From CAWCGU01 sp963795195 (GTDB lineage Bacteria; Actinomycetota; Thermoleophilia; Solirubrobacterales; 70-9): a stretch of 64,000 nucleotides of DNA. The notes below the pieces were generated by a model that saw nothing but the letters and a program-made list of their open reading frames with translations, was not told the DNA's origin and searched no databases. This document shows, piece after piece, positions 41,026-47,956 of the stretch. The stretch lies in contig CAWCGU010000006.1 of assembly GCA_963795195.1 (NCBI GenBank), positions 2,542,001 through 2,606,000 on the forward strand, written 5' to 3'. Positions within the stretch are counted from its first letter, which is position 1. Every line of letters begins with the position of its first letter. The position numbers were made by a program, and so were the translations under genes.

Positions 41026-41346
41026 GGGAGGACGATTCTAGGGCGACCGCCACAACGAGGAGAGCGGTCAAACCCCTTCGCAGGACCGGTGCCACCGAAG
41101 ACCCTCGGCCCGGACGGCTCGGATCGCTCCCCGCGACCGAGTCACTGGTCTGCCTCTCATCGCGCAGCTCTCCCGTCGCTCCCGGCGGCGCACGCTGCCG
41201 ACAGCCTCGCGTCCAAGAGGGGAAACTGTGCCGGGCCGAGCACTCGGCTTGCGGGTCATCAGACGGCACTGGCGCCGGGCTTTCCCGTTACGATCCGCGC
41301 ATTAGACACGGACTTGACAAGGTCCAGTACAGAACAGGGGAGATCC
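41026..41346. other. Intergenic region, no gene seen
   Basis: About 320 bases between the tRNA-Val and the collagen-like gene. The open frames here are extensions or antisense reads of neighbours and have no signals of their own. A TTGAC box lies near 41314, 30 bases before the RBS of the collagen-like gene, but no matching -10 at the right distance was found. Confidence 0.5.
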
Positions 41347-41958
41347 ATGATCAGCGCACTTCGCAATCACGCTAGTTACGCAAACGTGGTGGCGACGACT
41401 GCGCTTGTGCTGGCGCTGGGTGGCGGGGCGTACGCCGCCTTTGATCCGGTCGGCATTGACGGGGACATCGACGCCTGCTACCAAAAACGCAGCGGTGACC
41501 TCGACCTGAAGAAGGGCCGCAAATGCGGCAAAGACGAGAGGCCCGTGAGCTGGAGCTTCACCGGGCCACAGGGGCTGCAGGGGCTGCAGGGGCCGGAGGG
41601 ACAGCAGGGACAGCAGGGACAGCAGGGTCAGCAGGGTCAGCAGGGTGCTGACGGTGCTCCAGGCAGCGCGCTCGCGTTCGCCGCGGTCGACGTTGATGGA
41701 AACGTTGTGGAGAGCCTTTCGAGGAGCATCACGGACGCCAACGTGACGCGGCCGGGTCCAGGACTCTATTGCTTCGACAACCTCGGCTTTACCCCCATGA
41801 ACGTCGTCGCGTCTCCTCGAGCGGCACTCAATGTCTGGGTGTCTGCGACCGTCGGCGGTGGATTCGACTGCGAGGCGGACGACGACGCTGTGATCAAGAC
41901 TGGCGTGCCTGGCGGCGCGGTCACTTCAGACAGGTCTTTCTCCGTGGTCTTCAACTAG
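41347..41958 (+). CDS. Exported collagen-like protein
   Basis: 203 residues from ATG at 41347 after ACAGGGGAGATCC. The N-terminus MISALRNHASYANVVATT followed by ALVLALGGGAYA is a signal anchor of a type seen in many Solirubrobacterales proteins. After a Cys-containing module (DACYQKRSGDLDLKKGRKCG) comes a Gly-x-y tract (GPQGLQGLQGPEGQQGQQGQ, then GQQGADGAPGS) of about 33 residues, which is long enough for a short triple helix. The C-terminal 100 residues (FAAVDVDGNVVESLSRSITD; GLYCFDNLGFTPMNVVASPR) form a beta-rich domain that could trimerise. Function unknown; probably extracellular. Confidence 0.82.
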   Translation: MISALRNHASYANVVATTALVLALGGGAYAAFDPVGIDGDIDACYQKRSGDLDLKKGRKCGKDERPVSWSFTGPQGLQGLQGPEGQQGQQGQQGQQGQQGADGAPGSALAFAAVDVDGNVVESLSRSITDANVTRPGPGLYCFDNLGFTPMNVVASPRAALNVWVSATVGGGFDCEADDDAVIKTGVPGGAVTSDRSFSVVFN

Positions 41959-42117
41959 ACCTGATGCCAACTGATGGCCTCGGCGGCTGACGCCACGGGG
42001 CAGAGTGCGAGCCTGCCCAAGGTTTCAAGCCCCAAAAACGTTTACTAAGGATTTATTGGGGAATCCTCACATCTTGCTCATATCGCGCTACGGTGGCGCG
42101 AACCTGAAAACAAGACC

Positions 42118-42262
42118 TGCCGAGTCTCCGCGATCGATCGTGGGGAGCGGGGGACCCAATCGGGATGGCCAAGAGCCCTCCCAGGGGCGAGTCGGGCCCC
42201 GGACGTTCGTGGCCCGTAGCGCTGCTCTTTCGGCGCGAGCCCGTCAGCTAACCCCGCAGGCA
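42118..42262 (+). promoter_or_regulatory. Probable c-di-AMP riboswitch (ydaO-yuaA class) upstream of the M23 peptidase gene
   Basis: The leader contains GTCAGCTAACCCCGCAGGC at its 3' end, a diagnostic part of the ydaO-yuaA motif, and TGGGGAGCGGGGGACCCAA (42140-42158 area) with CGGGATGG after it, which fits the conserved internal block. The hairpin GTAGCGCTGCTCTTTCGGCG precedes the 3' block. TGCC at 42118 and GGCA at 42259-42262 would close the outer stem. The gene start is 18 bases further. ydaO riboswitches of actinobacteria are known to control cell-wall hydrolase genes and turn expression off when c-di-AMP binds. Confidence 0.85.
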
Positions 42263-42280
42263 CGAGAAAGAGAGGCATGA

Positions 42281-43399
42281 ATGCCAACCCAGATCAAGCC
42301 TTCGTTCGCCCTGGCCCTGGCCACGGCCGCCTTGGCGAGCTTCGCGCTCGGTGTGGCCACGGCCGATGCCAAGCGCAAGGGCGCAGGCTCAGATGCGCCG
42401 AAGCTGAAGACGATCGCCTGTATGTCGCACTGCCCGGCCGACGGCGCGGCGTCTGTCGGTTCGCTCGTCGAGCTCGCGGGCCGGAACCTCGACGGCGTGA
42501 TCGGCGTCAAGTTCACGCGCGCCGACGGCGGTCGCGTTCCCGCTTCACCGGAGAGCGTCTCCGGCGAGTACGTCGAGGTGACCGTGCCGGAAGGGGCAGC
42601 GACCGGGTTCGTCAAGGTGATCGACGACGAGGGGGCAAAGGCGAGGTCAGCCGAGGAGCTGACGATTCTCGACGACCGTGAAGAGGGAGATCCTTCCGAG
42701 CCTGGAGAGGCGCCTCCCGCGGCGCCGGGTGATCCCGGCGCGGGCTCGATCGAGCTCGACCGCGACAAGGGCTTCTTCAAGTCACGGCGCCAGGTGACCG
42801 CCAGCTTCGACCCGGGCACGTCGGATACCGAGATCGAGGTCATTTCGGCGGCCAACGACGCGGTCGTGGCCACGATTCCGATCGCGACCCCTGGCAGCGC
42901 CCGCTGGGGCGGGGTCGGCGACGACGGTGAGGTCGCGCCCGATGGTGAGTATGCGTTCCGACTGCCGTCCGGCGGCACTTCGCCGGCGTTCGAGCAGCAC
43001 GACCACATCTTCCCGGTGCGCGGGAAGCACAACTACGGCGACGGACTCGGCGCCGGCCGCGATCACGGCGGCCAGGACATCCTCGCGGGATGCGGCAAGA
43101 AGGTCGTCGCCGCTCGCGCCGGCCGCGTAACCGGCGCCGGCTCTGAGGGCGCGATGGGCAACTACCTGATCATCGACGGCAAGAAGAACGAGCGCACCTA
43201 CGTCTACATGCACCTCCAGGACGCCGGTGAGCTCGCCGAGGGCGACAAGGTGAAGACGGGTCAGACGGTCGGCCGAGTCGGGGACACCGGCAATGCGACC
43301 ACCTGTCACCTGCACTTCGAGGTCTGGGACGGTGACTGGCAGCGGGGTGAGAGAGTCGATCCCAAGCCCGAACTCTCCGACTGGGACGAGTTCTCCTAG
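42281..43399 (+). CDS. Exported M23 (LytM-type) peptidase with an IPT/TIG-like domain
   Basis: 372 residues; ATG at 42281 follows AAAGAGAGG. Signal peptide: FALALATAALASFALGVATA. Residues 55-130 resemble an IPT/TIG domain (SLVELAGRNLDGVIGVKFTR; TGFVKVIDDEGAKARS). A linker of Pro/Glu/Ala leads to a FlgD-like beta segment and then the peptidase: RDHGGQDI (H262, D266), GNYLIIDG, YVYMHLQDAG and CHLHFEVWD (H343, H345). These bind zinc. The enzyme cuts peptidoglycan cross-links outside the membrane. Its mRNA leader holds a probable c-di-AMP riboswitch, so its expression follows wall or osmotic state. Confidence 0.92.
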   Translation: MPTQIKPSFALALATAALASFALGVATADAKRKGAGSDAPKLKTIACMSHCPADGAASVGSLVELAGRNLDGVIGVKFTRADGGRVPASPESVSGEYVEVTVPEGAATGFVKVIDDEGAKARSAEELTILDDREEGDPSEPGEAPPAAPGDPGAGSIELDRDKGFFKSRRQVTASFDPGTSDTEIEVISAANDAVVATIPIATPGSARWGGVGDDGEVAPDGEYAFRLPSGGTSPAFEQHDHIFPVRGKHNYGDGLGAGRDHGGQDILAGCGKKVVAARAGRVTGAGSEGAMGNYLIIDGKKNERTYVYMHLQDAGELAEGDKVKTGQTVGRVGDTGNATTCHLHFEVWDGDWQRGERVDPKPELSDWDEFS

Positions 43400-43413
43400 T
43401 CAGGAACCGAGAT

Positions 43414-43449
43414 GTGCGGCCGGCGGCCCAGCACGCCGCCGGCCCGCAC
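43414..43449. terminator. GC-rich hairpin between convergent genes
   Basis: GTGCGGCCGGCGG at 43414-43426 pairs with CCGCCGGCCCGCAC ending at 43449, with one bulged base. It lies between the stops of the M23 gene (plus) and the thioesterase gene (minus), so it can serve both. Confidence 0.7.
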
Positions 43450-43456
43450 TCTCTCC

Positions 43457-43915
43457 TCAGGTGTTCTTGCGGACGTGCCAGGCGACCGTCATCGTCGCCA
43501 CGACCTGCCCGTCGGCGTCGCTCAGCTCGACCTCGACATCGAAGACGACCTTGCCGTCTGCGTCGAGGCGTCCGATCAGTGCGTCCTTTTCCTCACTGAG
43601 GCGGCCGCGTGCGGTGATTGGGCCCTTGGCAAGCTTTGTGTAGTCGATGCTTGCCGAGCGCGCCAGCGGCGTGATCTCGCCGAGGCGCTCGGCGAAGGCG
43701 CCTACGAAGGCGGCGCCGGATGCCGCCTCACCTGCCGAGAAAAGGGCGCCGGCGTGCTGGCTGCCCACGTGGTTGACCAGGTGCTCACCCTCGGGCAGGA
43801 CGACCGCAGAGGCGCCGTCACCGATCTCCGCGACCTCGAGGCCGAGGTGATTGTTGAAGGGAATCCCCGCCTGCATCCCGGCGCGTATGGCTTCGTAGTC
43901 CATCCGCGGCACCAT
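43457..43915 (-). CDS. Hotdog-fold thioesterase (DUF4442/PaaI-like)
   Basis: 152 residues if the ATG at 43915 is used; the next in-frame ATG at 43903 gives 148. Longer upstream frames overlap the divergent gene. Sequence: FNNHLGLEVAEIGDGASAVV, LPEGEHLVNHVGSQHAGALF (hotdog helix with GSQHAGALF), SAGEAASGAAFVGAFAERLG, IDYTKLAKGPITARGRL and VVFDVEVELSDADGQVVATM. The pattern resembles DUF4442-type acyl-CoA thioesterases. It would release fatty or aromatic acids from CoA in the cytoplasm; the substrate is unknown. Divergent from the molybdopterin protein gene. Confidence 0.83.
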   Translation of the reverse strand: MVPRMDYEAIRAGMQAGIPFNNHLGLEVAEIGDGASAVVLPEGEHLVNHVGSQHAGALFSAGEAASGAAFVGAFAERLGEITPLARSASIDYTKLAKGPITARGRLSEEKDALIGRLDADGKVVFDVEVELSDADGQVVATMTVAWHVRKNT

Positions 43916-43975
43916 AACGACGTAGGCCCGCCTGACGTGAAACGGATGACCGGCGCGGGAGACTGATCCCTGAGA

Positions 43976-45025
43976 GTGACCGCGCGCAGCACAGACTGGG
44001 GTCTGGCGATCCTGGTTGCGCTGCTCGCGATCAGCGGCGCGCTCACCTGGTTCGACGGCAGGGCCTGGGTCTTCGTCGCCCACGGCATCGCCGGCATGGC
44101 GCTGGCGCTAGTGCTCGTCTGGAAGCTGCCCCGGGTGTGGCCGCGCGTCGCCGATCCCCGGCGATGGACGCGGCGAACCTGGTTCGGAGCGCTCGCGCTG
44201 GCGCTCGTGGCCGCCACGCTTGTCAGCGGCTGGCTCTGGTCCGGGGTCGCCGCGTTCTCGCTCGGCGGGTTCACGCTGCTGGCCTGGCACGACCTGCTCG
44301 GAGCGCTGCTCGCGGTTGCGGTGCTCGCGCATCTGGCGCTGCGCGCTAAGCGACCGCGGCGTCAGGATCTCGGTCGCCGCCAGCTGTTCACCGCGGGTGC
44401 GATCGCCGCCGGCGGTGTGCTTGCCTGGCAGCTGCAGCGCACACTCAGCTCGCTGTTCGGGCTGCCCTCCGCTGAGCGCCGCTTCACCGGTTCCTACGAA
44501 GATGGGTCGTTCAGCGGCAACGCTTTCCCGGTCACTTCCTGGGTTGCAGACGACCCGCTGCCCCTCGATCTACCGAGCTACCGCCTGGTCATCGACGGCC
44601 TTGTGTCGCGGCCGCTGGAGCTGCGGGCGAGCGAGCTCGAGCTCGGTGACACGCTCGAGGCGACCCTCGATTGCACGGGCGGCTTCTACACGACCCAGCG
44701 CTGGTCGGGTGCTTTGCTTCGGCGCTTGATCGACCGTGCCGTCCCGCAGGAGGGGGCGAGCCACATCCGGGTGACCTCCGAGACCGGCTACCGCTGGGGC
44801 TTCGAGCTGACCGATGCCGCGCAGCTGCTGCTGGCGACGACCGTCGGCGGCGAGCCGCTCTCGCACGGGCACGGCGCACCGGCGCGGCTCGTCGCCCCTG
44901 GCAGGCGCGGATTTCAGTGGGTCAAGTGGGTGACGCGAATCGAGCTCACCGACGGCCCGGACCTCGGCGCCCTCCCCTCGACGATCCTCTCGAGCTTCAG
45001 CGACGCCGGACGCGGCCGCTCCTAG
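43976..45025 (+). CDS. Membrane-anchored sulfite-oxidase-like molybdopterin protein
   Basis: 349 residues from GTG at 43976. Residues 1-125 hold four membrane helices with His at FVAHGIAG, LAWHDLLGA and LAHLAL, which could bind b-type haem. A Gly-rich helix after DLGRRQLFTAGAIAAGG leads to the outer part. The C-terminal domain matches the oxidoreductase molybdopterin-binding (SUOX/YedY) fold: LPSYRLVIDGLVSRPLELRA, ATLDCTGGFYTTQRWSG (Cys ligand to Mo), GASHIRVTSETGYRWGFELT and APGRRGFQWVKWVTRIELT. It may oxidise or reduce a sulfur or peptide substrate outside the cell and pass electrons to its own membrane part. Confidence 0.83.
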   Translation: MTARSTDWGLAILVALLAISGALTWFDGRAWVFVAHGIAGMALALVLVWKLPRVWPRVADPRRWTRRTWFGALALALVAATLVSGWLWSGVAAFSLGGFTLLAWHDLLGALLAVAVLAHLALRAKRPRRQDLGRRQLFTAGAIAAGGVLAWQLQRTLSSLFGLPSAERRFTGSYEDGSFSGNAFPVTSWVADDPLPLDLPSYRLVIDGLVSRPLELRASELELGDTLEATLDCTGGFYTTQRWSGALLRRLIDRAVPQEGASHIRVTSETGYRWGFELTDAAQLLLATTVGGEPLSHGHGAPARLVAPGRRGFQWVKWVTRIELTDGPDLGALPSTILSSFSDAGRGRS

Positions 45026-45109
45026 CCACTCAGCCTGCAGCCAGGCCACGTTCTGCGGGTCGCGAACGGCAAGCTCCCGCCCGCCGTCCAGCCGCCCTCT
45101 GCTGTATTT

Positions 45110-45847
45110 GTGAACGCGATGTCAAAGGGGCGGGACATCTGGCGAGCCTTGCCGCGTTCGGCGCAACGGCTGCTGGTCGCTCTCGTGCTCGTACAACTCG
45201 GCCTGATCGCGATCCACCTGATCGCATACGTCTCGACGCTGGACGCCGCCATCCCGAAGCAGGCTCGCAAGCCTCTCGACTTCAACCAGGAGGGAAGCCT
45301 GCAGACGTTCTGGTCCGCGTTCGTACTGCTTGCCGCGGGAGCCGCCGCATTCGAGGCAGGCCGGGCCGGGGGGTCGCAGGCCAGGGCCTCCGTCGCCTGG
45401 CTGCTCGTCGGACTCGGCTTCCTCTGGCTCGCCGCCGAGGAACTCGTCCATCTCCACGAAGACATCCAGGTCGCCAGCGGCGTCGATTGGCCGATCATCT
45501 ATTTCCCGGCCCTGGTGATCGGCAGCTGGACGATTCTGCGGGCGACGTTCGAACTGGATCGCCGATTGCGCCCGTTGCTCTTGGCCGGGCTCGTCGTGCT
45601 CGCCGTGGCCGTCGGCGCCGAGCTGCTCAGCTCACCGGCGATCCGGATCGATTTCATGGTGCGCAACTTGATCGAGGAGAACCTCGAACTGCTAGGCGCC
45701 TCGCTCGTACTGATCGCGGCTCTTGCCCATGGCCCGCGGTTTCGGGAGCGGGACGAGCATTCACCGGCCATGTTTGATCCGCGCACCCAAACCAGGTCCG
45801 CACCGGCCGGCGGAGGTGAGGACGATCGCAACGGCCTGGTTCGGTGA
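45110..45847 (+). CDS. Polytopic membrane protein of unknown function
   Basis: 245 residues from GTG 45110, or 242 from ATG 45119; no strong ribosome site decides. Six helices: LLVALVLVQLGLIAIHLIAY, FWSAFVLLAAGAAAFEAG, VAWLLVGLGFLWLAAEELVH, IIYFPALVIGSWTILRATF, LLLAGLVVLAVAVGAELL and LELLGASLVLIAALAHG. The third contains an Ala-Glu-Glu-Leu-x-His-x-His motif near the membrane (AAEELVHLHEDIQV), which recalls metal or quinone sites, but I cannot name the family. It follows the molybdopterin protein gene by 84 bases on the same strand. Confidence 0.6.
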   Translation: MNAMSKGRDIWRALPRSAQRLLVALVLVQLGLIAIHLIAYVSTLDAAIPKQARKPLDFNQEGSLQTFWSAFVLLAAGAAAFEAGRAGGSQARASVAWLLVGLGFLWLAAEELVHLHEDIQVASGVDWPIIYFPALVIGSWTILRATFELDRRLRPLLLAGLVVLAVAVGAELLSSPAIRIDFMVRNLIEENLELLGASLVLIAALAHGPRFRERDEHSPAMFDPRTQTRSAPAGGGEDDRNGLVR

Positions 45848-45879
45848 GGCCGTGAGGGCGCGCGCTAGGATTCCTCGCG

Positions 45880-46149
45880 GACCGTGCTAGGCGGGGAAGT
45901 AGCGGAGCCCTGTACCCGCAATCCGCTCTAGCGGGGCCGAAACCCGTCCGAGGGACGTGGCCTTCGGGGCCAGTACGTCGCGGGCAGTGTTGACGGTTAG
46001 GTCCCGCGCAATGTCGGTCCGTGAATCAGGTCAGGTCCGGAAGGAAGCAGCCTTAAGCGACAGCCGGTATGTGCCGCGGTACAGCCTGACCTGAGCCAGC
46101 CACGACGGGCACGCCCGGGGACCTGTCTCGAAGACGGGGCGCACGGTCC
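45880..46149 (+). ncRNA. ffs: Signal recognition particle RNA, large bacterial form
   Basis: The core CAGGTCCGGAAGGAAGCAGC at 46028-46047 is the conserved helix-8 loop where Ffh binds. The 5' part, TGCTAGGCGGGGAAGTAGCG and CCGCAATCCGCTCTAGC, forms the Alu-like domain of long bacterial SRP RNAs. The ends GGACCGTGC and GCACGGTCC pair to close a molecule of about 270 nucleotides. The SRP RNA guides ribosomes making membrane and secreted proteins. It lies about 3.5 kb upstream of dnaX, a neighbourhood common in bacteria. Confidence 0.93.
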
Positions 46150-46162
46150 ATTTCTTCAAAGT

Positions 46163-46199
46163 GCAGAATCTTGCCGGTCAGAGAGCGGCACGATTCTGC
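46163..46199 (+). terminator. Hairpin after the SRP RNA, probable terminator
   Basis: GCAGAATCTTGCCG pairs with CGGCACGATTCTGC at 13 of 14 positions around an eight-to-nine-base loop. It starts 14 bases after the SRP RNA end. Only a weak pyrimidine tract follows, so the mechanism of termination is not certain. Confidence 0.65.
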
Positions 46200-46245
46200 G
46201 GCCTTCAATCGCTGGTGTTTCGTCGCAGCGGACGTGCGCTCGGGC

Positions 46246-47133
46246 TTAGCCCGGCTTGATGCCGCCCCCCGAACCGCCGGGGTCGCCGGCGCCGATGCCG
46301 CCGTTCTCGGGAGGGTCGGGCGGGGGGCGCCCCGGCTCGTTGCCTCCGGTTACGCCGCCGCCTGCGTTGGGGCCGTTGCCGCCGCCGTTGCCGCCGCCTG
46401 CGTTGGGGCCGCTTCCGCCGCCGCCGCCACCTGTGTTCGAGCCGCCGCCACCCCCACCGGTCCCGTCGCCGCCACCACCCGAGCCCGAGCCGCCGCCTAC
46501 CGGCCGCGGGCAGACGCGCGTATAGACGACTCGCACCGGTTCACCGAATGTGGTGTTGGGTGAGTGGTTCCAGGAGAGGTGGAGGTGATGGCCGCGACCG
46601 TGCCCGGCGTCGCCGTTGTACCCGACCCAGCGGAATGGCGCGCGTGGCGCCGACTGTCGCGGTTCGGCCCAGAGGGCAAGCGACGTGACCGAGCGCCAGC
46701 TGCCGCCCGCGGCGACGTTGGGAACGATGTCGAGAGCGAGTCCCAGCGGATGTTCTCCACTCGCGGAGTGGACGGGATCGCGGGAGAAGCCGTCAGTGAC
46801 GAAGATGCCGTACTTGCGCACGAGCCAGCGCACGTCGGGCAGCAGGCGGCGATCGATCCGCTCTCCCGGGAATCCCGGGATCGGTACGAACTTGCCGCCA
46901 CCGACGGTGCGACAGAGACTCGGGGAGAGACGCTGGGTGTGCAGCGCGCCCGGGGCGGCGTCGGCCGCGAGCATTGTGCAGACCCCGAGTACGGTGGCGA
47001 AGGCGGCCAGGGGCCACCCGCGGCCAGCTTCCCTGGGTCGCGCGAAAAGGGTCGATCTGTCCTGCCCTTCAGGGCCCGTGCCTGTCACGGTCAGACCGAA
47101 TTCGACACCGGGCTGCGCGCTCCCGGTTTCCAC
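46246..47133 (-). CDS. Exported LAS/M15-type peptidase with Gly-rich tail
   Basis: 295 residues. A signal or anchor segment is at AAFATVLGVCTMLAADAAPG. The catalytic region: VPIPGFPGERIDRRLLPDVR, SASGEHPLGLALDIVP (His-x6-Asp) and GHGRGHHLHLSW (His-x-His), the zinc pattern of the LAS metallopeptidases (D-Ala-D-Ala carboxypeptidases and relatives). Residues 205-295 are Gly/Pro/Asn repeats of low complexity. The adjacent gene at 47198 encodes a paralogue without the long tail. The enzyme would cut peptidoglycan peptides outside the membrane. The start codon is uncertain because the first 40 residues lack family sequence. Confidence 0.8.
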   Translation of the reverse strand: METGSAQPGVEFGLTVTGTGPEGQDRSTLFARPREAGRGWPLAAFATVLGVCTMLAADAAPGALHTQRLSPSLCRTVGGGKFVPIPGFPGERIDRRLLPDVRWLVRKYGIFVTDGFSRDPVHSASGEHPLGLALDIVPNVAAGGSWRSVTSLALWAEPRQSAPRAPFRWVGYNGDAGHGRGHHLHLSWNHSPNTTFGEPVRVVYTRVCPRPVGGGSGSGGGGDGTGGGGGGSNTGGGGGGSGPNAGGGNGGGNGPNAGGGVTGGNEPGRPPPDPPENGGIGAGDPGGSGGGIKPG

Positions 47134-47197
47134 ACGTTATGGGCGCAAGGCTGCAACGCGGGAAAGGACGGTCACCCGTGTCGGGCTTTGGCTGGGC

Positions 47198-47878
47198 TCA
47201 GCGCGTCTCGGCGGCGATCGGAGCGAGGCGCTTGGGCCGGGCATCGGCTGAGATGCCGCCGGCGCCGCCCTCGCCGTCTTCCATGCCGGTGCCGCCGCTC
47301 GGCGGGGCGGGTGCGCCCGGCTCGCTGGAGCCAGACCCATCCGGGCAGATCATCGTGTAGACGGTGCGGGCGGGCTCGCCGAACTTGGCGTCAGAGTGGG
47401 CCCAGGAGAGGTGAAGGTGATGCCCGCGGCCGTGGCCGGCGTCGCCGTCGTAGCCGACCCAGCGGAAGGGCGAGATCGGACGTCCGGCCTTCGGCTCGGC
47501 CCAGTTCGCGAGCCTGGTTATCAGCGCCCAGCTGCCGCCCTTCGCCTTGTTGGGTGCGATGTCGAGCGCCAGACCGAGCGGGTGCTCACCCTGGGCGGAG
47601 TGGACGGGATCGGTCGAGTAGCCGTCGGTGACGAAGATCTTGTAGCGCTCGATCAGGTATTCGACGTCGGGCAGCAGGCGCACGTCGATCTTCTCGCCCT
47701 TGAATCCGGGAATCGCCACGAATCGGCCGCCGCCGGTGGTCTTGCAGATGCCGCTCTGGAGCTCTGTCGACTTCATCTGGGCAGGCGCGACTGCGGGCCA
47801 GAGAAGGCCCGAGAAGGCGGCGAAGGCGCACAGGAGTCCCTGGCGCCACATTGGTCTGTGGTGCTGGAAAGCGGCCAC
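47198..47878 (-). CDS. Exported LAS/M15-type peptidase
   Basis: 226 residues. Signal peptide: GLLCAFAAFSGLLWPAVAPAQ. The peptidase part repeats the neighbour's motifs: VAIPGFKGEKIDVRLLPDVE, SAQGEHPLGLALDIAPNKAK (His-x6-Asp) and GHGRGHHLHLSWAHSD. The shared middle, SPFRWVGYDGDAGHGRG, is almost the same in both, so the genes arose by tandem duplication. The tail is short and acidic. Role as for its neighbour: cell-wall peptide cleavage; different tails suggest different location. Confidence 0.82.
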   Translation of the reverse strand: MAAFQHHRPMWRQGLLCAFAAFSGLLWPAVAPAQMKSTELQSGICKTTGGGRFVAIPGFKGEKIDVRLLPDVEYLIERYKIFVTDGYSTDPVHSAQGEHPLGLALDIAPNKAKGGSWALITRLANWAEPKAGRPISPFRWVGYDGDAGHGRGHHLHLSWAHSDAKFGEPARTVYTMICPDGSGSSEPGAPAPPSGGTGMEDGEGGAGGISADARPKRLAPIAAETR

Positions 47879-47956
47879 GGGGTCCCGAGATTATGACGAC
47901 TTTGTAAGTTTCGTGTGAGCAGAGCGGCTAAAGATGCGCTTTTGCAGGTATTTTAT

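Noticed and set aside
40286..41269. Minus-strand frame containing ARSSVGERSLHTREVAGSK
   Set aside because: This peptide is the translation of the tRNA-Val gene, a known false protein signature. The rest is antisense to the propeller gene.
41570..41665. Direct repeat CAGGGACAGCAGGGACAGCAG as a possible CRISPR or iteron
   Set aside because: The repeat is the Gly-Gln-Gln codon triplet of the collagen-like tract inside a real gene; no spacers are present.
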